Positions 21,854-31,090 of a stretch of 64,000 nt of DNA are shown here, in pieces. The position numbers were made by a program, and so were the translations under genes. The DNA lies in the IMG/VR virus record IMGVR_UViG_3300042691_026427, positions 1 through 64,000 of that record; one strand, written 5' to 3'. Each line of letters opens with the position of its first letter. The first letter of the stretch is position 1. This stretch comes from a virus. The notes below the pieces were generated by a model. The model did not search any database. It was not told where the DNA came from and worked only from the letters and a program-made list of their open reading frames with translations.

Positions 21854-22807
21854 TTATTTTGTTGAGTTGATGGGCTTTCCTGATCCATCAACTGCGTTTG
21901 TAACAACTTGGCCTGTTCCCACAGCTTCTCTGCTGTTGGACTGTAGTGGTGCGGATGAAGCTTTGGCGGCTCCTTCACGTGGGGTTTCCTTTTGAACCAA
22001 CTCATTAGGTTTCTCCTTGAATTTCCACAAATTTTGACGTTCGCCTTTATTAATTAACTCAATAACTGCTGTTTCGATTGCAGAACGTAGGGCATAGTTG
22101 CCTGGTTCGTTAAATGTTTGACTTGAATCAAATTCAAAAGCTCTTGTTGCCTGGTTGAAAAATTTCAACGCAGTAGCGCCATCGGCGGTGCTGAGTAAGT
22201 TCTTTTCTACAGTGACTGTAGTTAAAACTTCCCCAGTCTGAACACTCACTAGTCGTAAACTGATTACAACTACATCTTGAGTGTATGCTGTTTGTGCTCC
22301 AATGCCTAACCAACGTGCTCCTGTGCCACCTGTTAGTGTATTAGAGTTATAGTCAATAATGCCACCTTCTAAAATAACACCTGCCATTTGCAGTGGTGGT
22401 AACATCTTAGCATTAGCACCGTCATAGATCTCACGTGTCTGTTTGATCATTTGGCGCTCTTTCAACAAGTTGTCTAGGCCGACACGCTCAACTACAGTGA
22501 ACCATTGACGATTGCCAACTTCTTGTAAACTCTTGATCAAGTATGCTTCTGCACCTTGTGTAACTGCTGTGCTAAACAAGCTCAACGTCGAACTTGGTTT
22601 ACGTTGTCCAGTTAAGTCTTTGAAACCGTATACAGCTACGGTCACGGCCGGGCCAGCAGGACTTGGTATATTGCTAAAACTCTTGTTGATATTTTCACTT
22701 ACCTTAGCTTCTTCTTTTATCTGTATGCTGCCCCATGGACGCACAGTAGAACAACCTGCTAGGACTACAACTGCCAGTGTAATTAAGGATAGTTTGATTG
22801 TGTTCAT
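21854..22807 (-). CDS. csgG: CsgG-like curli secretion pore lipoprotein
   Basis: 317 residues. Lipoprotein signal peptide with lipobox LAGC (Cys19). The body matches CsgG/HfaB: VAVYGFKDLTGQ, QGAEAYLIKSLQEVGNRQWFTVVERVGLDNLLKE split across conserved blocks, GGIIDYNSN, and VVISLRLVSVQTGEVL. CsgG forms a nonameric outer-membrane channel that exports curlin subunits. A Gln/Ser-rich C-terminal tail is extra. A late-expressed outer-membrane pore in a phage could also serve lysis or surface remodelling. Confidence 0.9.
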   Translation of the reverse strand: MNTIKLSLITLAVVVLAGCSTVRPWGSIQIKEEAKVSENINKSFSNIPSPAGPAVTVAVYGFKDLTGQRKPSSTLSLFSTAVTQGAEAYLIKSLQEVGNRQWFTVVERVGLDNLLKERQMIKQTREIYDGANAKMLPPLQMAGVILEGGIIDYNSNTLTGGTGARWLGIGAQTAYTQDVVVISLRLVSVQTGEVLTTVTVEKNLLSTADGATALKFFNQATRAFEFDSSQTFNEPGNYALRSAIETAVIELINKGERQNLWKFKEKPNELVQKETPREGAAKASSAPLQSNSREAVGTGQVVTNAVDGSGKPINSTK

Positions 22808-22817
22808 TCTTTACTCC

Positions 22818-23303
22818 TTAAAAACTAAAACTAGCAATTGGGACTATAACGGTAGTAACTGTGCCTTTGGCATCTACTACTGTTAGTGTAACTTTGTCGT
22901 TAGCTTTACGCCAAGTGACTGTATTGCCGTCTAGTACAAAGTTACCAGTGTCTGGATTTACACAACCGGGAATAGCAGTACCGTCTGCGGCTGCACATTT
23001 GTTTGTGAATAAGTTGTTGCTTAACTGTGTTGCAAGTTGAGCATATACTTGACTTTGAAATAGACTCATAAATCTATTCAGTGGAGTGTTTAATAATTCT
23101 GCTTCTGCTTTGGCAATAGCAGATTTCTTATCTGCTTCAATGGCATCACGACGTGACTTTTCAATGCTGTCGATAGTTAGTACGTGGCTGCTAAATCCAA
23201 TGCCACTAAAAGCTGGGTTTTTAAATTGATGTACTAATTCTGCATGTGCCGAAGTAAGGCCTAGTGTTAGCCATACTGCTGCTGCAATCAAGGGTTTCTT
23301 CAT
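22818..23303 (-). CDS. csgF: CsgF-like curli assembly factor
   Basis: 161 residues. Signal peptide (about 1-21) is followed by HQFKNPAFSGIGFSS, matching the N-terminal F-x-NPxFGG segment by which CsgF plugs into the CsgG channel. The middle holds the conserved FxSQ-VYAQLATQLS region. It is the first gene of the block; GGAG precedes the ATG and a CTTAAATATG late-type box is at about 23322-23331. Together with csgG this is a dedicated export apparatus. Confidence 0.87.
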   Translation of the reverse strand: MKKPLIAAAVWLTLGLTSAHAELVHQFKNPAFSGIGFSSHVLTIDSIEKSRRDAIEADKKSAIAKAEAELLNTPLNRFMSLFQSQVYAQLATQLSNNLFTNKCAAADGTAIPGCVNPDTGNFVLDGNTVTWRKANDKVTLTVVDAKGTVTTVIVPIASFSF

Positions 23304-23375
23304 AGTTCGCTCCGATGTCCTTAATCATATTTAAGGACTACCAGGGGCAAATTAAGTGAGTGGTTTTCTTTTAGA

Positions 23376-23747
23376 TTAACCAATCACCAAATACCATATC
23401 ATCCATACGTATGTAAATTGGTGGGCCAGTTGATCTAATCCAAATTGTGTCCAGAAGATAGGCTTGGTGTTGTCTTTACTGCCGTACCTCACTTTGCTGT
23501 AATCAATAAGGTAGTGTGTGATGCCTTCTATTAACACTGCAAACACTATAGCAAATACGCTGACAGGAACAAAAAAACTAAAAATCAGTATTGCAACCAA
23601 AGAACACCACATGTGATCTAATGTATGACTTATTCCGACAGGGTTTAACCAGACTCCCTTTTTGACAGTCTGCATGTAAGTCTGCAGAACGAAGTCTGCA
23701 TAACAATGCTTGATCTGCAAAAGAAGAAGTAGAGAGAGTAATTCCAT
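23376..23747 (-). CDS. DUF3307-like membrane protein
   Basis: 123 residues with about four membrane segments. The pattern HxxADFVLQT near residue 15-22, SHTLDHMW and HYLIDYSKVRYG matches the DUF3307 family, whose function is unknown and which appears in several phages. A GTTAAATAC late box (near 23769-23777) lies upstream. It is separate from the curli block by 72 nt. Confidence 0.72.
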   Translation of the reverse strand: MELLSLLLLLQIKHCYADFVLQTYMQTVKKGVWLNPVGISHTLDHMWCSLVAILIFSFFVPVSVFAIVFAVLIEGITHYLIDYSKVRYGSKDNTKPIFWTQFGLDQLAHQFTYVWMIWYLVIG

Positions 23748-23811
23748 ATCTTTTCTATATAAGAGTATTTAACTCTGTAGAGTTATTTAAGTCTTAGAAA
23801 AGAACGTGAAA

Positions 23812-25386
23812 TTATTGTGGATTTGCACCCATTGGCTCTCTGGATCCGCCCAATGTTTTGTTCATATTTCTAGTGCCGGGCGTGGAAAACTGTGTGCCCT
23901 GCAATGTTGAGGTATTAGGACCAGATTTGATTCCAGCTAAGTTTTTTATATTTTGCAACTCATCAGGTTTAGCTGCCGTAGGAGTTTGATTAGTAGTTGC
24001 GCCCGGAGCAGGTTGCTTAGTTGCCATGGTTGTTAATTCGGCCAACAACGGCTCCATTGTAATGGCATTCCAAATCTTTTTATTATCACCAGTTGCATGA
24101 TAACCAAGTTTTACCAAAGATTTTCCAGAATTTGCATCTTTAATGTTAATCTCAGGCCTAGGTTCACCTGTTTTACTTTTTCCAACTCGGTAATCAACAG
24201 TTAAATTAATATTATCTGATATTAATTTTTGTAATAGTCCTCTAAAACTATGGACTGCACTAACACCTTTTTTACTTAATTGCACCAATCGAACAGTTTC
24301 GTCGCCTTTAGTAGCATGATTAACAATCATATCAGCAATTTTAGTAACAATTCCCGCTTCAGATTTAGCATTGTCTCCTGCTAACAGTTTAGATAATTGT
24401 TGAGCAGCTTGATTGTAGGCTTGATTCCACCATTCAATTTTTGTCGTAGGAGCTTTAGAGGGTGGTGATAATTCTATTCCTAATGGACTAAAAAAGTTAA
24501 CAGAGCTTTGATAGATACCTTTAGCACTGGTAACATCGCTAGTTACAGATCCTGCGCCCTGTTGTCCAAACTGGCTGCTACCGGCTTTCAAACTGATCTT
24601 GATGTTCTTAAGAGAACGTAGTTGTCCATCTTCGCCTTTTACATATGCTTCGATATCAGTTTTTCTACCTTTCTGATCACTCATTCCGTCACTTTGGACT
24701 CTGATTTCATCAACCTTACCATTCTTATAAAAATAATCGGCATATCGATCAATCTGACCACTGTTGGCATAATGCACGGCACTTTGTGCTATGCCACCGA
24801 CGTGGTCCCAAAATTCAGGTTTTTGCATGAATAACTTGGTAGGTTCTCTAACTGCGAGTGTAAATGTTATCAAATCAGCAATGGCACTATTTTTATCTGT
24901 AGGTTTATACGATGATGTTCCGGAAAAGACTGCATCATTCAACACATTTTTTAAATCTTCGATATCGATATTTTCTACTTTGTTAGAACCACGTTTAATT
25001 AATTTTGCTACTACCGCGGCACTAAGCACTGGCTCAGACAAGTCGCCTACATTGCCTTCTGTGCTGCCTTTTTGTCCAGGGGCATGTATCAAGCCACCTT
25101 GTATTGCACTGTCAGATCCAGCGATATTAAAATAAGAATTGTTACTTCTCTTAAATGATCTTAAATTTTCGCCTTTGCCAAATTGTACTGTAGCAGTTCC
25201 TCGGGGAGCTTTTTCGACCCATTCGATGTCTTCTATAGGATCGTAATCTGGAACAACTTGTTTAATAGCTTTAAATAGAGCGCGGCCTTTATCTGATGAT
25301 ACACCTACTCTAACTTTATGTCCGTAGGAGTATTTGTCAAGACGTGTAAAAATGCTAGCTTCAGGTAAAAATTCTTTTAATCGCAT
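23812..25386 (-). CDS. large putative internal head protein with capsid-targeting signal
   Basis: 524 residues starting MRLKEFLPEAS, an excellent fit to a T4 capsid-targeting sequence with L-P-E|A as the predicted prohead-protease cut. No enzymatic domain is recognised, but residues about 80-330 look globular and may be a nuclease or restriction-like fold (DIEAYVKGEDGQLRSLKNIK then ISLKAGSSQFGQ, resembling a D...ExK-type arrangement). The C-terminus is low-complexity. If cleaved and packaged, it would be injected with the DNA. Confidence 0.62.
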   Translation of the reverse strand: MRLKEFLPEASIFTRLDKYSYGHKVRVGVSSDKGRALFKAIKQVVPDYDPIEDIEWVEKAPRGTATVQFGKGENLRSFKRSNNSYFNIAGSDSAIQGGLIHAPGQKGSTEGNVGDLSEPVLSAAVVAKLIKRGSNKVENIDIEDLKNVLNDAVFSGTSSYKPTDKNSAIADLITFTLAVREPTKLFMQKPEFWDHVGGIAQSAVHYANSGQIDRYADYFYKNGKVDEIRVQSDGMSDQKGRKTDIEAYVKGEDGQLRSLKNIKISLKAGSSQFGQQGAGSVTSDVTSAKGIYQSSVNFFSPLGIELSPPSKAPTTKIEWWNQAYNQAAQQLSKLLAGDNAKSEAGIVTKIADMIVNHATKGDETVRLVQLSKKGVSAVHSFRGLLQKLISDNINLTVDYRVGKSKTGEPRPEINIKDANSGKSLVKLGYHATGDNKKIWNAITMEPLLAELTTMATKQPAPGATTNQTPTAAKPDELQNIKNLAGIKSGPNTSTLQGTQFSTPGTRNMNKTLGGSREPMGANPQ

Positions 25387-25392
25387 AATAAT

Positions 25393-26067
25393 TTATTTAC
25401 CTAATTCAGGAAACAATACTTCCTGTACAAATTGCTCAATAATAGACTGCTCATAGCCCATAGCAACCATGCTGCGTACTACATGCGGATTCTGTTTTTG
25501 ATAGTGACAATATCTATTTTGTAGGTCACTGTAGTCTGCGCCAGGTGTTGAATAGCCGTTGCAGTTGTCCAAATAGTAGTCTAGTGCATCAAATCCCAAT
25601 TCAATGAATTGGTCTACTTCGTGCAAATCTTGCACATTACCCGCCGCAACCATACTTTTGCTAAAAATAGCCTGTGCCCACTCGGGTAGTTGCCTAGGCT
25701 TATTCCATGTGTACCCCGAACTCTTGTCTTCCCACCATTTAAACATGGGGTGATCGGAGGTACCTGCCAAACTGAAATCGTGAAATGCACCTGTGATTTT
25801 GTTTTTTCCACACACAGCATCAAATCCCCATATGGGCGCACTAGATGTTACATGTGGAAATACTGTAGCGTGAACAATAAACAGTCCGTATTTCTCACGC
25901 TGGTCAACAACTTCCACATGACCTCGACGATATACGGTGCTAGTATAGATATGATTTTCCCAATTGTATTTCTTCAATATAGGATCATCATATAGCTGAC
26001 CGGCAGCTAACATTTTATTTTTCAAAGAATCTGCACAAGATTCCATTCTGGACCACACTTCGCTCAT
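25393..26067 (-). CDS. ferredoxin-dependent bilin reductase (PcyX/PebS-like)
   Basis: 224 residues matching the HY2/PcyA/PebS family: WGFDAVCGKNKITGAFHDFS then a HPMFKWWED region, PEWAQAIFS near 125 and a C-terminal QNPHVVRSM stretch with the YCHYQKQN helix. Family members reduce biliverdin to open-chain bilins using ferredoxin. It is encoded 3' of heme oxygenase in a coupled trio (4-nt overlaps), so heme to biliverdin to a phycobilin is the inferred route. Phage-encoded bilin reductases (PebS, PcyX) are established knowledge. Exact product is unknown. Confidence 0.82.
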   Translation of the reverse strand: MSEVWSRMESCADSLKNKMLAAGQLYDDPILKKYNWENHIYTSTVYRRGHVEVVDQREKYGLFIVHATVFPHVTSSAPIWGFDAVCGKNKITGAFHDFSLAGTSDHPMFKWWEDKSSGYTWNKPRQLPEWAQAIFSKSMVAAGNVQDLHEVDQFIELGFDALDYYLDNCNGYSTPGADYSDLQNRYCHYQKQNPHVVRSMVAMGYEQSIIEQFVQEVLFPELGK

Positions 26068-26639
26068 TTGAATTCTTTTAATTTATTCTTTATAATTTCG
26101 ATAACTTTGGTTGACACAACTACCTCATAATGATTTACGTCAACTTCAATAATTTCCATATCTTGTTGTCGTCTTTTCATGGAGGAAATAGTTACTACTC
26201 CGTCATTAGGAACATTCATCCAGGGACTGCGGCCAGCAGTGGTAACTATGTTGATCCAAGGTCTTGTAATTTTGTCTACCCTAGCATGTTGCATGGGCCA
26301 ACTGTTGGGACCAATATCTCTTAGCAATCTACTGAATGGCAAAAAGTATTTTGCATAGTCGGCAACTTCTGCGCCACCATAAGGTGTACTGAGAGTGATA
26401 GCACCTTTTACTCGTTCGGGAAAAATGTTGGCCAAGTGTAGTGAATAGATTCCGCCAAGACTGTGTGCAATAAAAATTATGTCATTATAATTTTTAATTA
26501 CTTCCGCCATTTCCTCCAGATTTTCTTTAAATCCGTGAGCACTGTCGTATTCTATAGCAATATCGGGCTGTTTAATATGCTGTCTTATATAATTGAAACT
26601 TTCAGCAGTTGCGCTGGCCCCATGTATATATACTATCAT
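26064..26639 (-). CDS. alpha/beta hydrolase (lipase-like)
   Basis: 191 residues. IVYIHGASAT is the oxyanion strand, FIAHSLGGIYS the nucleophile elbow (Ser about 79), PNDGVV the acid and VNHYEVV the catalytic His. This is a compact esterase/lipase of the PGAP1/triacylglycerol-lipase-like type. It is wedged between heme oxygenase and bilin reductase with 4-nt overlaps on both sides, so it may act on a bilin ester or lipid, but no precedent is known to me. Confidence 0.8.
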   Translation of the reverse strand: MIVYIHGASATAESFNYIRQHIKQPDIAIEYDSAHGFKENLEEMAEVIKNYNDIIFIAHSLGGIYSLHLANIFPERVKGAITLSTPYGGAEVADYAKYFLPFSRLLRDIGPNSWPMQHARVDKITRPWINIVTTAGRSPWMNVPNDGVVTISSMKRRQQDMEIIEVDVNHYEVVVSTKVIEIIKNKLKEFK

Positions 26640-27184
26640 TGCAGTATAGGCTCACTTAGCTCTTTCATAATTTTAATAGCCCATTCAAATGCAACTCTAG
26701 CTTCAGGGCCGAGATCATCTGTAAGTTCGGCTCTAATGGATTGTTTTAATATTTCAACGTCTTTAAACTGATAAAATTTACCACTGCCTGGAACTCGTTT
26801 GGCGATAATTTGTCCACCGAATAGATCTCCCATATGTCTGCAATAAAGGTGAGCTTTTATTAAATGTCGTTTTTCAGGATCTTGATTAAGATCAAGTAGA
26901 TATTTGTAATAGTCTACTACACTAGGCAACCATTTTAATTGGTGATGCTTACCTACCAATTCTATGCAATCTTGATAAATTTTGTGTGTTCGTTCTATAT
27001 CAGGTAAGTTTTTAAACATACCCTGACTGTTTCCTGAAGTTTCAATACCATTATATACAAGAACCATTTGCCACAAGTAGTTGGCATATTCTTCTTTAGA
27101 AAGAGTTCCTGCAATTAATTTTTTAGCAAATAAAGATCTCTCAGCTTCTGTGTGTAGATCTTTGGTAATTTCTTTTAGACTCAT
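26636..27184 (-). CDS. heme oxygenase
   Basis: 182 residues. KEITKDLHTEAE carries the proximal His ligand (His11), and HLYCRHMGDLFGGQIIAKRV is the conserved distal-helix signature. The enzyme opens heme to biliverdin, CO and iron. It leads the bilin trio from a CATAAATA late promoter (27202-27209) with GGAG before the ATG. Cyanophage ho1 is the known parallel. Confidence 0.9.
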   Translation of the reverse strand: MSLKEITKDLHTEAERSLFAKKLIAGTLSKEEYANYLWQMVLVYNGIETSGNSQGMFKNLPDIERTHKIYQDCIELVGKHHQLKWLPSVVDYYKYLLDLNQDPEKRHLIKAHLYCRHMGDLFGGQIIAKRVPGSGKFYQFKDVEILKQSIRAELTDDLGPEARVAFEWAIKIMKELSEPILQ

Positions 27185-27201
27185 AAATTCTCCGTATGGG
27201 A

Positions 27202-27209
27202 TATTTATG
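27202..27209 (-). promoter_or_regulatory. T4-type late promoter of the bilin genes
   Basis: CATAAATATC about 18 nt upstream of the heme oxygenase start, followed by ACGGAGAA. Confidence 0.68.
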
Positions 27210-27219
27210 GGCCTGAAAA

Positions 27220-27522
27220 TTATTCTTCTTCAACTTTGATTACAAGGGGATGATTGCTGTTTCGAGCTAACATTGTGGCATCAACTGCCTTTTGTTCTGC
27301 AATTTCAAAATTATATGTTCCTGCTACAGCAGAACCTTCATTGTGAATCTTCATTGTGAGATCAATTGCAGCCGACTCACTATGTTTGAATACTCCGATA
27401 AGCAGTGCAACTACAAACTCCATGGGAGTTTTATCATCGTTAAGAATTATTACCCTATACTTTGAAGGTTCTTTAATACGATTACTAACTAGATCTCTGC
27501 TTTTAACTGCGGTGTCTGACAT
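27220..27522 (-). CDS. clpS: ClpS-like protease adaptor
   Basis: 100 residues. YRVIILNDDKTPMEFVVALL matches the ClpS core including the N-degron-binding Asn-Asp, and MKIHNEGSAVAGTYNFEIAEQK matches the second ClpS helix and strand. ClpS delivers substrates to ClpA in the host. With phage ClpX and DnaK nearby it suggests redirection of host proteolysis. AAGGAC precedes the ATG and a TATAAT box lies at about 27543-27548. Confidence 0.88.
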   Translation of the reverse strand: MSDTAVKSRDLVSNRIKEPSKYRVIILNDDKTPMEFVVALLIGVFKHSESAAIDLTMKIHNEGSAVAGTYNFEIAEQKAVDATMLARNSNHPLVIKVEEE

Positions 27523-27561
27523 GAAAGTCCTTAAAGTTTTTTATATTATACAGTAATACTA

Positions 27562-27586
27562 GAAAGGGCGCAAGGCCCTTTCTGCT
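27562..27586 (-). terminator. stable hairpin after hsp20
   Basis: AGAAAGGGC-CTTGC-GCCCTTTCT: a 9-bp stem right at the end of hsp20. No T-run follows, so it may be an mRNA end-stabilising or processing hairpin rather than a full terminator. Confidence 0.5.
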
Positions 27587-28020
27587 CATTCGCCAGTAAT
27601 TTTAATCTTACGCGGCAATAGTGCTTCCGGAACAATACGTTTCAAATAAATGGTAAGAATACCATTTTTAATAGTTCCAGTTTCTACAACCATATGATCT
27701 GCTAATGTCCAGCTTCGTGTAAAATCACGTGTGGCTAGACCTCTATGCAGATATTCATGGGCCAGGTCGTCTTCTCGAGCTCGTTGCCCTTTGACAATAA
27801 GTTGGTCTTGATCTACTTCTACTGAAATTTCTTCTTTATCAAATCCACTTACTGCGACTTGGATCTCATAGTTATTTTCTCCAGTTTTAATAACATTGTA
27901 TGGAGGATAATTTTGAGTTACCTGTGTTGCAAACCTAGCTTCGAAATCATCAAAGAATCGATCAAAGCCTACAATGGCCCTGTTTAGAGCGGTTGTATCA
28001 AATCTTGCTATTTGTGTCAT
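27586..28020 (-). CDS. small heat shock protein Hsp20
   Basis: 144 residues with an alpha-crystallin domain (about 35-130: NYEIQVAVSGFDKEEISVEV, LIVKGQ, GILTIYLKR). N-terminal FDRFFDDFEARF resembles IbpA-type proteins. The C-terminal I-x-I-like tail (KIKITGE) is short. Hsp20-like genes are common in cyanophages and related T4-like phages, where they may act in virion assembly. Confidence 0.9.
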   Translation of the reverse strand: MTQIARFDTTALNRAIVGFDRFFDDFEARFATQVTQNYPPYNVIKTGENNYEIQVAVSGFDKEEISVEVDQDQLIVKGQRAREDDLAHEYLHRGLATRDFTRSWTLADHMVVETGTIKNGILTIYLKRIVPEALLPRKIKITGE

Positions 28021-28077
28021 TTTATTTTCTCCTTAAAAGTAAGATAATAGTTGGGGCCCATTAGGTGCCCCAGATGA

Positions 28078-29970
28078 TTACGCCGACTTAACTTCTGTTG
28101 CGTCGACATCTACCACACCGTCGGTAGATTCTTGTTTAGGCTGCTCGGGATTCTCAGCCTTGTATTTTACACTAGTCAATGGTGCTAACGATTGAAATAC
28201 TTCAGAAATCTTCGCTTGAATGTCTTCTGCGTCTTCGCCCTTGACAGATTCTTTAAGAGCAGTAACAGCAGTGTCAATCTTGCTCTTTTCTTCGTCTGTA
28301 ATTTTGTCACCATATTTTTCAAGATCTGTTGCAGTTTCATTTAGCAGTGCTTCTGCAGAATTTCGACGGTCAACTAATGCTCGACGTTGCTTATCTGACT
28401 CTGCATTGAGTTCTGCATCTTTGATCATTGCTGCAATTTCAGCTTCACTCAATCCACTGTTAGATTTAATAGTGATCTTGTTTTCTTTACCTGTGTTCTT
28501 ATCCTTGGCACTGACATGCATAATGCCGTTGGCGTCAATGTCAAAGGTAATTTCAATCTGTGGAGTACCACGACGAGCTGGCGCAATACCTTCTAGGTTA
28601 AATTCACCTAACAGCTTGTTGTACTGTACAAATTCACGCTCACCTTGGAATGCCTTGACAGTAACAGCTGGTTGATTGTCTTCGGCAGTAGAAAATGTTT
28701 GGCTAGCCTTAGTTGGGATAGTTGTATTCTTTTGAATCAACTTGCTCATTACGCCACCCATAGTTTCAATACCTAATGATAGTGGAGTAACGTCTAACAA
28801 TAGAACGTCTGTACGGTCTCCTGCCAGTACTGATCCTTGAATAGCGGCACCTGCGGCCACTGCTTCGTCTGGGTTAACATCCTTACGTGGTGCTTTGCCA
28901 AACAACTGTTCAACAACTTCTTGCACCTTAGGCATACGTGTCATGCCACCAACAAGGATAACTTCGTCGATGTCTGCGGCTGTGACGCCTGCATCTTTCA
29001 TAGCAGTACGGCAAGGTGTTAGACTACGTTGAATTAATTCGTCAACAAGACTTTCTAACTTGGCACGTGACAACTTAATGTTCATGTGTTTAGGACCACT
29101 AGCGTCTGCTGTGATGTATGGTAAGTTAACATCTGTTTGAGCACTGCTTGACAATTCAATCTTTGCCTTTTCAGCGGCTTCTTTTAGACGCTGTAGGGCA
29201 AGTGTGTCTTTCTTAAGATCAACACCATTGTCTTTCTTAAACTCGTCGACTAAGAAATCCATAATACGCTGATCAAAATCTTCACCACCTAGGAATGTAT
29301 CACCGTTGGTGCTCAACACTTCAATTTGCTTTTCGCTATCTACGTTGGCAATTTCAATAATGCTAACGTCAAAAGTTCCACCGCCTAGGTCATAAACTGC
29401 AATTTTTCTATCTTTTGTTGATTCTTTATCAACGCCGTATGCCAATGCAGCGGCTGTTGGTTCGTTAATAATACGTAAGACTTCTAAACCTGCAATACGG
29501 CCTGCATCTTTTGTTGCCTGACGTTGACTGTCATTGAAGTAAGCGGGCACTGTAATAACAGCCTGTGTTACTTCATGTCCTAGATAGTCCTCAGCAGTTT
29601 TCTTCATCTTGCGAAGAACTTCTGCTGAAATTTGTGGTGGCGCTAATTTTTCGTTATTTGCTTCTACCCAAGCATCACCGTTGTCTGCCTTGATAATTTT
29701 ATAAGGCATTAGGTCGATGTCTTTTTGCACGGCCTGCTCTTCGAACTTACGCCCGATTAATCGCTTGCTAGCATAGATAGTATTTTTGGGGTTTGTTACA
29801 GCTTGACGTTTTGCTGATGCACCTACTAGAATTTCTTCATTTGCATATGCAACAATACTAGGTGTAGTACGAGCACCTTCGCTGTTTTCGATTACTTTTG
29901 TTTGTCCGTTTTCAATTACGGCTACGCATGAATTTGTTGTACCTAAATCGATACCGATGACTTTACTCAT
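28078..29970 (-). CDS. dnaK: DnaK (Hsp70) chaperone
   Basis: 630 residues, full length. [13 protein letters not shown] is the phosphate-1 loop, [13 protein letters not shown] phosphate 2, and [13 protein letters not shown] the adenosine motif; the substrate domain and C-terminal lid follow. It lacks the EEVD-like tail. DnaK is rare in phages. It carries both a sigma70-type and a T4-late promoter (30046-30076). AAGGAG precedes the ATG. Confidence 0.95.
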   Translation of the reverse strand: MSKVIGIDLGTTNSCVAVIENGQTKVIENSEGARTTPSIVAYANEEILVGASAKRQAVTNPKNTIYASKRLIGRKFEEQAVQKDIDLMPYKIIKADNGDAWVEANNEKLAPPQISAEVLRKMKKTAEDYLGHEVTQAVITVPAYFNDSQRQATKDAGRIAGLEVLRIINEPTAAALAYGVDKESTKDRKIAVYDLGGGTFDVSIIEIANVDSEKQIEVLSTNGDTFLGGEDFDQRIMDFLVDEFKKDNGVDLKKDTLALQRLKEAAEKAKIELSSSAQTDVNLPYITADASGPKHMNIKLSRAKLESLVDELIQRSLTPCRTAMKDAGVTAADIDEVILVGGMTRMPKVQEVVEQLFGKAPRKDVNPDEAVAAGAAIQGSVLAGDRTDVLLLDVTPLSLGIETMGGVMSKLIQKNTTIPTKASQTFSTAEDNQPAVTVKAFQGEREFVQYNKLLGEFNLEGIAPARRGTPQIEITFDIDANGIMHVSAKDKNTGKENKITIKSNSGLSEAEIAAMIKDAELNAESDKQRRALVDRRNSAEALLNETATDLEKYGDKITDEEKSKIDTAVTALKESVKGEDAEDIQAKISEVFQSLAPLTSVKYKAENPEQPKQESTDGVVDVDATEVKSA

Positions 29971-30045
29971 TTTTTTCTCCTTAATTAAGTAAGATTTATT
30001 GCCCTAAGGGCTTTGCCTTAACCTCTAAAGTATTAAAGCTACATA

Positions 30046-30076
30046 TATTTATACAGCCTTTCTATCTAAAAGTCAA
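30046..30076 (-). promoter_or_regulatory. overlapping sigma70-type and T4-late promoters of dnaK
   Basis: TTGACT (30071-30076), 17 nt, TATAAA (30048-30053). The same bases form a perfect TATAAATA late box (30046-30053), so dnaK can be read early and late. Confidence 0.72.
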
Positions 30077-30810
30077 ATTTCTATGTTTTTTATGTCGTTT
30101 TTAGTCAATACATATACGCCATTATGCTGTACAGATATTGAACTGGCCTTGTTTGCAAATTGAATTGCTGTGGCCATATTTTTAGTATCCAAATATTTAA
30201 AAACTAGCGCACTTAAAAATGTGTCTCCAGCACCACAGACATCCATTACTTCTACTTTTTCTGTAGGATAATGTATGTCTTTATAATATGCACCATCGTC
30301 TCCGGCAGTGACAATCAATTCTGTAGGAACAGTTTTAGCTAGAGAAAATTCTTGCGAATTTATTTTTACAATACAACCTTCGAATCGAGATAGATCATGT
30401 TTCTTTGTATCTACAAAAATAGGACCAGTGTAAGTTGCTCTAATTTCTTCTACAGTTTCGTAATCAATTGTACCTTTGATGTAGTCACTTATTACTACAG
30501 CATCGTAAAAATTAGGAATATTAGTATCGAATGTTATAGGTTCTGATTTCTCATCTACATCAATTCTTACAATATGTTGTCTGCTTCTCAGATCGATTAA
30601 TCTAGTTTTAGTAGATGTTTTTCCGTGTAAAAAATCTACTTTGCAATCAAACGCTTGTAAATTCAATGCAACATTACCAGCCATGCCGGGTTTGCTTTCT
30701 TCGTGACTGAATTTAAAAACGGGCACTGGCGCTTCTGGACTGATACGATCGATCGTTCCATATTGATAAATGTCTGTGCAATTGTCACCTAGCAGTAAAA
30801 TTTTATACAT
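30073..30810 (-). CDS. PfkB-type sugar kinase (HldE/RfaE N-domain-like)
   Basis: About 245 residues from MYKILLLGDN; an in-frame ATG five codons upstream is possible. ILLLGDNCTDIYQYG, ISPEAPVPVFK and GMAGNVALNL match D-glycero-manno-heptose-7-phosphate kinases, and VCGAGDTFLSALVF is the PfkB signature with catalytic Asp. It is shorter than full HldE domain I (about 320 aa), missing part of the lid. Likely feeds an ADP-heptose-like precursor for glycosyltransferases of the GT9 type seen in this window. Confidence 0.78.
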   Translation of the reverse strand: MYKILLLGDNCTDIYQYGTIDRISPEAPVPVFKFSHEESKPGMAGNVALNLQAFDCKVDFLHGKTSTKTRLIDLRSRQHIVRIDVDEKSEPITFDTNIPNFYDAVVISDYIKGTIDYETVEEIRATYTGPIFVDTKKHDLSRFEGCIVKINSQEFSLAKTVPTELIVTAGDDGAYYKDIHYPTEKVEVMDVCGAGDTFLSALVFKYLDTKNMATAIQFANKASSISVQHNGVYVLTKNDIKNIEI

Positions 30811-30811
30811 T

Positions 30812-31090
30812 CTAATCTTTTTCATTCATATGATCAGCTACTGGTTTGCCCTTTTTCAAATATGCTTCTTCGTAGCGTCTTTTCGAGTCTTCGACATCAT
30901 AGTTATTTTTAATCTCTTTAACAGAAGTTAAAAGTGGATGCATAATTTTTTGAGTTAATTTGGTTGACAATATTTCTAGCACTTCATTAATTGGCATACC
31001 ATTTTTTAAATTTTTATGTGCATTGTCCAATTCGTGTACTCGTGCCCGCCCAACCCATTGTTCATAGCTTTCATTAGAAAGTTTTCTCAT
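30812..31090 (-). CDS. hypothetical protein (92 aa)
   Basis: Starts at the ATG in an ATGA overlap with the upstream gene; the frame's GTG three codons earlier is inside that overlap. Helical, charged (MRKLSNESYEQWVGRARVHELDN in part). The AGGTGG that encodes the Arg-Trp end of the preceding paralogue acts as its ribosome-binding site. No family recognised. Confidence 0.62.
   Translation of the reverse strand: MRKLSNESYEQWVGRARVHELDNAHKNLKNGMPINEVLEILSTKLTQKIMHPLLTSVKEIKNNYDVEDSKRRYEEAYLKKGKPVADHMNEKD

Noticed and set aside
21823-22005. 60-codon frame overlapping the end of csgG
   Set aside because: It is a different frame inside the CsgG C-terminus and has the low-complexity composition of a shadow.
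28030-28077. Terminator between dnaK and hsp20
   Set aside because: GGGGC/GCCCC hairpin without a T run; probably a spacer hairpin within one transcript.
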